64,000 nt of DNA from Bisporella sp. PMI_857 (Eukaryota; Ascomycota; Leotiomycetes; Helotiales; Helotiaceae): positions 310,001-374,000 of the forward strand of contig JAJSPD010000024.1 in assembly GCA_021307315.1 (NCBI GenBank), in the 5' to 3' direction. Under the pieces are notes generated by a model. The model ran no database searches and was not told the DNA's origin. It saw only the letters and a program-made list of their open reading frames with translations. A program made the translations under genes and the position numbers. Below, piece by piece: positions 59,548-64,000 of this stretch (position 1 is the stretch's first letter; each line of letters opens with the position of its first letter).

Positions 59548-61565
59548 AGCATCGTTTGCATTCTTTGAAGCCCTCTGGGAGGTGAGTTGCTTCTTAAGAA
59601 ATGTAGTCTACTAGAAGATAACCAGTGATGTTCACAGGCAGGAGTCACGCATTGTTTCGTGAATTTGGGCTCCGACCACCCTTCCATTATTGAGGCTATA
59701 GTCAAGGGCCAAAATGAGAAGAAAGGCCAATTTCCAAAGTAAGAGAGCAGCAAATTCATAGACCGTAGCTCGAAGAAGCTGACAAGAGAAGAATCATTAC
59801 TTGCCCCAATGAGATGGTTGCGCTCTCGATGGCAGACGGATATGCTCGGTTGACCCGAAAACCACAATGCGTTAGTAAGTCTTTCAGAACAATATCTTAA
59901 CACAGCCTGTGACTGACCTTCCTAGTTGTGCATGTAGACGTAGGAACTCAAGGTCTCGGAGCAGCGGTTCACAATGCAAGCACGGGACGAGCACCCGTTC
60001 TCATATTCGCTGGCATAAGTCCCTTCACAATAGAAGGAGAGATGCGAGGCTCCCGAACTGAGTATATTCACTGGATCCAAGATGTACCAGACCAGAAACA
60101 GATCGTCGCCCAGTACTGTCGATACACGGCAGAAATCAAATCTGGAAAGAATGTTAAGCAAATGGTCAACCGAGCATTGCAGTTTGCGTGTAGTGATCCA
60201 GCCGGGCCAGTCTATCTGTGTGGTGCGAGAGAGGTCATGGAGGAGGATTTGGAACCGTATGGGCTTGAACAGGCGCATTGGAGTATGTGACAAAGTCTCC
60301 AAGACTAAGTAGAGCAGGGAGGGATACAGTACTGACGAATTAACAGACCCGGTCGAGCCGGCCGCACTTTCAGAGATCGCAGTAGCAACCATCTCCGAAG
60401 CTCTCGTAGGAGCTAAAGAGCCTCTGGTAATCACGGGTTACAGCGGGAGAAATCATGCAACAGTACCTGCTCTTGTCCAACTCGCAGACACAGTGAAAGG
60501 CCTTAGAGTTCTGGACACTGGAGGTTCCGATATGTGTTTCCCTGCTGATCATCGTGCATGGCTCGGTCTGAGATTCGGCATAGAGAAAGCTATCGAGACA
60601 GCAGATGTAATCATCGTGCTCGATTGCGATGTTCCTTGGATTCCAACCCAATGTCGTCCCTCGAAGTCCGCTAAAATATTCCACATTGATGTTGACACAT
60701 TGAAACAGCAAATGCCTGTCTTCTATATCCCAGCGATTGCTAGATACCGTGCAGATAGCTACACATCCATAGCACAACTTGTCAGCCATATAACGAATTC
60801 CGATCTAAGCAAGCAACTAGGAGCTGAGACATTCTCGCGGAAATGGGATGCACTGGCAAAATCGCATGCTTCTCGACTAGCTGCCATTACTGAAGCTGCA
60901 AAACCAAAAGAAGATGGTTCATTCGGAACCGGACATTTGTGCCGGACATTGAGGAAGCTTGTACCGCAGGACTCAATTTTCGCTATCGAAGCCGTGACAA
61001 ATACGTTCTTTGTGGGAGACAACATTCAAGCGACAATTCCTGGATCATGGATCAATTGCGGAGGAGGGGGGCTGGGTTGGTCTGGTGGAGGAGCACTTGG
61101 CATCAAACTAGCCACTGAGGCGGAAAATGGTGCTGGGAAGGGCAAGTTTGTAGTTCAGATTGTTGGTGACGGCACTTTCCTCTTCTCTGTACCGGGGAGC
61201 GTCTACTGGATTTCTCAACGATACAAGATTCCGGTTCTGACCATCGTTCTGAATAATAAAGGTTCGTCGAAACCACAACATCGTGATGTTTACTGACAAG
61301 CACAGGCTGGAATGCCCCAAAGAAATCTCTCCTACTGGTGCATCCTGAAGGGCTTGGATCCAAAGCCACCAATGAGGAATTGAACATCTCATTCGCGCCA
61401 GTCCCTGACTACGCAGGCATTGCTAAAGCTGCAGCAGGAGGCCAGCTGTTTGCAGAGAAAGTGGCCAAGGCGAGTGACCTCGAGGATGTTTTGACGAGGG
61501 CGATAGAATCTGTCAAGAATGGAACGACAGCAGTGATTGATGCTGTTGTCGTCTTGGGTAGTTGA
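59548..61565 (+). CDS. ThDP-dependent enzyme (acetolactate synthase/benzoylformate decarboxylase-like), start not found
   Basis: Exons 59548-59581, 59638-59738, 59792-59874, 59926-60282, 60347-61261 and 61306-61565; about 583 residues without the N-terminus. The Pyr domain has FVNLGSDHPSIIEAIVKGQ and CPNEMVALSMADGYARL (catalytic-type Glu in NEM). The central domain follows, and the PP domain has GDGTFLFSVPGSVYW through to VLTIVLNNKGW, the GDG...NN ThDP/Mg site. Such enzymes decarboxylate 2-keto acids or ligate the product; the substrate is unknown. The first listed exon follows a good branch/acceptor (CTAAC...CATAG), so a preceding exon with the ATG must exist, but none was found up to 58800. 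The nearby ATG at 59523 is followed by a stop within five codons. A lost or distant start is possible. Confidence 0.88.
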
Positions 61566-62460
61566 TAATCGGTAAAGATAGAAACCCCATTGAGCACCAT
61601 ATTTAGCATAGAAAGTGTTCAGACATGTCCGGACTCTTGCTTTCTTTACTTGTAAATTGTCTCCCTAATGTAGTATAGTAGCTACATGAGACTGTTCTGA
61701 TGAGCTGAAGTATTCCTACTAATAAATCAAACTTGATTCTCTAATATATAGTTTAGTACTCTTCTAACGTATGATGCCTTGTAGATATTGCTACTAAGCC
61801 TTACTAAATAAACCACTGGATTTTGTGGGGTATACGAACCCAATGTTTTGCAGCGAATGCATGCTGACAATGACGGCTCCAAACCCCAGAATTGCGTGCT
61901 TCCCAGCCACTTGGGCCTAACAATACTTAAAACTGGACCTCCCATGTCACAGCTCTCCTTTGTCGAATATCATATTGAACATTCAATCTGCAAAGATGCG
62001 ATATCGAATACCTTACTGTAATCCAGACATGGGAATGGAGTTCTTTCTCATCGGTCGCTCTAGGAAAGAGGATGCTGACACACTCTATTTCGTTCCGTCA
62101 TTCAGCCCTGCGATTAAAGGCGCCGCACAATCGTCATTCTATGTTGCCTAGCAGAATTAGTATCAAAAGTTATACAACAGCAGGCTGCAATGAACACGAA
62201 TTTACAGACGAGATGCTAAAACACCGGCAGCAAGTGTTTGCCGTGCTCCACCTCCGGGGAAGAGTTGTGCCGACGATAGTGTCCGGGGCAAGTTTCCTTC
62301 TACGTGTTCCCTTTGCGTAGCAGGTATATATTCTACTTTCTATTTTCAATTGCTCAATCGAACTTTATCCATCTCTCAATTTCGTTTCCGTGCCAGTCTG
62401 GAACCTATAACCACCGAAGCAGAGCCATATCACCAGCCAAAGACATCCACAAGCACAACA
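61566..62460. other. Intergenic
   Basis: 3' flank of the ThDP enzyme and promoter/5' UTR of the MAPEG gene. The last 100 bases are pyrimidine- and CA-rich. No other feature is seen. Confidence 0.5.
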
Positions 62461-63005
62461 ATGGCAACCGTCACCATCGATCCCAACTACGGGTACGTCA
62501 ATCTCATATTCCCAATGCCGAGCATGCAATTGGCATACTGCTCGCTACTTGAAAGTGAGAGACTGCTAACACGCAAATCAGCTATGTCCTCGTGGTGGCA
62601 GCCTCCTCCTTCATCCTCAACTCTCTGCACTCCGCCCAAGTTGGCAAGTTTCGCAAAGCAGCGAAAGTCGCCTACCCAGCAGCCTATGCGCCGTCTGCCC
62701 GCACCGACAACGAAGCCTACCTCTTCAACTGCGCGCAGCGCGCGCATGCAAATTACATCGAGAACCAGCCATCCTTCTTAGGCGCGCTCCTCCTCGCCGG
62801 TTTTGGATACCCAGTGAGCGCTGGAGTGTTGGGTGGCGTGTGGGTGGTTAGCCGCTTTGCGTATATGAAGGGGTATGTGAACGGGAAGAAGGAGAATGGG
62901 CGGGGACGGTATGCCGGGGGTTTGGGGATGCTGCAGCATGTTTCGATAATTGGGTTGACGGGTATGGTGGCTTGGAAGGGTGTGCAGATGGTATTGGGAA
63001 AATAA
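62461..63005 (+). CDS. MAPEG-family protein (microsomal glutathione S-transferase 3-like)
   Basis: Exons 62461-62492 and 62582-63005; 151 residues. The first exon encodes MATVTIDPNYG. The protein then has four likely membrane helices: YVLVVAASSFILNSLHSAQ, FLGALLLAGFGYPVSAGVLG, a VWVVSRFAYMKGY segment and MLQHVSIIGLTGMVAWKGV. The MAPEG motif FNCAQRAHANYIENQPSF (Arg and Asn for glutathione binding) fits MGST3-type enzymes, which conjugate glutathione or reduce lipid peroxides in the ER or outer mitochondrial membrane. The donor GTACGT and acceptor CAG are phase-exact. It lies convergent with a polymerase gene. Confidence 0.93.
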
Positions 63006-63344
63006 GGCGGTAGAAATATATAGGTGATTAGAATGTATGAGATATGTCCTGCTAGAGACTTTGTGAGCCGTTTTTAAAGTATTGTTGAGTTTGATGAAGA
63101 ATTGTCCGGAAATCAGCAACCCTATGCATCGATATACTTCGCCTGAGATATGACTCGATGCCAAATACTGTATCTAGGTTGCTGTCCAAGAAACAACGCT
63201 CAATTCTGGGAGGATGTGGTCATAATGCCTTCAGGCGAAACTTCAAGAGATTGATATTCTATATCTACCCAAACCCGATTTTCCTTGAGGGGGTATTAAA
63301 TAATAGACCCAATTTCATAATTCATAAACTCATAACCCGACAAA
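63006..63344. other. Intergenic between convergent genes
   Basis: 3' flanks of the MAPEG and polymerase genes. Nothing else is recognised. Confidence 0.5.
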
Positions 63345-64000
63345 TTATCCTGTGCACCTCTCTGTTGGATCTCTCCACTCCAACTTCAGCCCCTTGAAAA
63401 CCTTCTTCTCTTTCTCCAGAAGATCGGTCTCATCACCCTCGAAATCTATCCACTTCCCCGTCTCTCTGTTTACCACACCTGTGCTATCAAACTTGAGCGG
63501 CGGATTCAGCGTACGCACATACTTTCTCAAGTCCCTCTCAAACTGCGTTCCGCCGCTCCAGCCAAGGATCGCACACCCGGCCGTCTTCCAAGGGCTGATA
63601 ATGATGTCCACCCTCCTCTTTGGATTCCGCACGTTAGGATCAGGTTTGCCGTCTGGAAGGAGGAGAGAGGCGTTTTGCCATACGACGAGGGCTTTGTCAA
63701 GAGTGTCAAAGCCGCTACCTGAGCGCGGCATGCTGCCCTTCCAGGTGACGGGGGCTTGGCCACGGTGGCTATTACGGGTAGTAAGGGACAGACGTTGTGT
63801 GATCCACAGGTCTTTGCCTAGGTCGTAGACGATCTCGTCTATGAAGTCTTTCGTGGCTTCTTTATCTGGATGGGTGAGGATGACATCCACGTCTCCTGAC
63901 ATAGACTTTCCTCTACGATACCCGCCCGTGATGACCATCTGAAAGCCTTTTTGAATCTTGTTCGCATATTGCAAGACGACTGCACCAATCTGCTCCACTT
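63345..64000 (-). CDS. DNA polymerase X family (POL4/beta-lambda type), 5' partial
   Basis: The minus-strand frame is open from the right edge, so the N-terminus (any BRCT domain, the 8-kDa domain and fingers) is outside. What remains is the palm and thumb: MVITGGYRRGKSMSGDVDVI has the GS-like G-G-x-R-R-G-K and the metal-binding D-x-D (DVD), and KRRVDIIISPWKTAGCAILG holds the third catalytic Asp. The thumb (LEWRDPTERCTG end) is present in full. Family X polymerases fill gaps in base-excision repair and non-homologous end joining in the nucleus. Subtype (Pol4 or lambda) cannot be settled without the N-terminus. Confidence 0.93.
   Translation of the reverse strand, partial: VEQIGAVVLQYANKIQKGFQMVITGGYRRGKSMSGDVDVILTHPDKEATKDFIDEIVYDLGKDLWITQRLSLTTRNSHRGQAPVTWKGSMPRSGSGFDTLDKALVVWQNASLLLPDGKPDPNVRNPKRRVDIIISPWKTAGCAILGWSGGTQFERDLRKYVRTLNPPLKFDSTGVVNRETGKWIDFEGDETDLLEKEKKVFKGLKLEWRDPTERCTG

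Overview
The window looks like a gene-dense euchromatic segment of a filamentous ascomycete (Pezizomycotina, possibly Leotiomycetes; the class is inferred). Nearly every gene can be rebuilt by removing short introns of about 45-60 nt, with GTRNGT-type donors, CTAAC/CTAAT branch sites and YAG/AAG acceptors. The families present (peroxisomal PTS2 thiolase, Set9, LrgA-LrgB fusion, HET domain, MAPEG) are typical of filamentous fungi. Exon boundaries below were placed by hand from splice signals, reading-frame continuity and known family sequences; no search was run.

Layout. 1-3478: 5'-cut Pumilio/RRM RNA-binding protein. 4244-5189: NmrA-like gene with a frameshift. 5190-6370: AT-rich empty stretch. 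6371-8421: mitochondrial dihydroxyacid dehydratase. 9147-9764: small conserved protein. 10350-11959: Xaa-Pro aminopeptidase. 12851-17221: head-to-head beta-oxidation pair, thiolase with PTS2 and FAT1-type acyl-CoA synthetase with a C-terminal AKL. 17998-19392: archaemetzincin. 20438-21411: BTB protein. 22137-23473: PAP2/Aur1-like membrane protein. 26307-28494: Set9. 29281-29823: mitochondrial uL14m. 30281-32236: head-to-head RNA polymerase II subunit RPB9 and Pin1/Ess1 prolyl isomerase. 33371-35276 and 35466-37299: head-to-head LrgA-LrgB transporter and augmin HAUS3-like coiled-coil protein.

From about 37.3 kb the sequence is more accessory: a secreted But2-domain protein, an isochorismatase-fold hydrolase with a 16-nt microexon, a full ABCC transporter, a roughly 0.9-kb degenerate minisatellite that changes orientation, an M61-like PDZ metallopeptidase, a 3.7-kb gene-poor stretch, a disordered conserved protein, a heavily broken HET-domain pseudogene, a ThDP-dependent enzyme without a visible start codon, a MAPEG protein, and a DNA polymerase X gene cut by the right edge.

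I see no convincing new multi-gene system. The best leads are two divergent gene pairs whose products work on the same process (beta-oxidation; RNA polymerase II and its CTD isomerase), the LrgA-LrgB/augmin pair with a compact promoter, the orientation-switching minisatellite, and several unusual gene structures (GC-AG introns, a start codon alone on its exon, a 10-nt terminal coding exon, a microexon).
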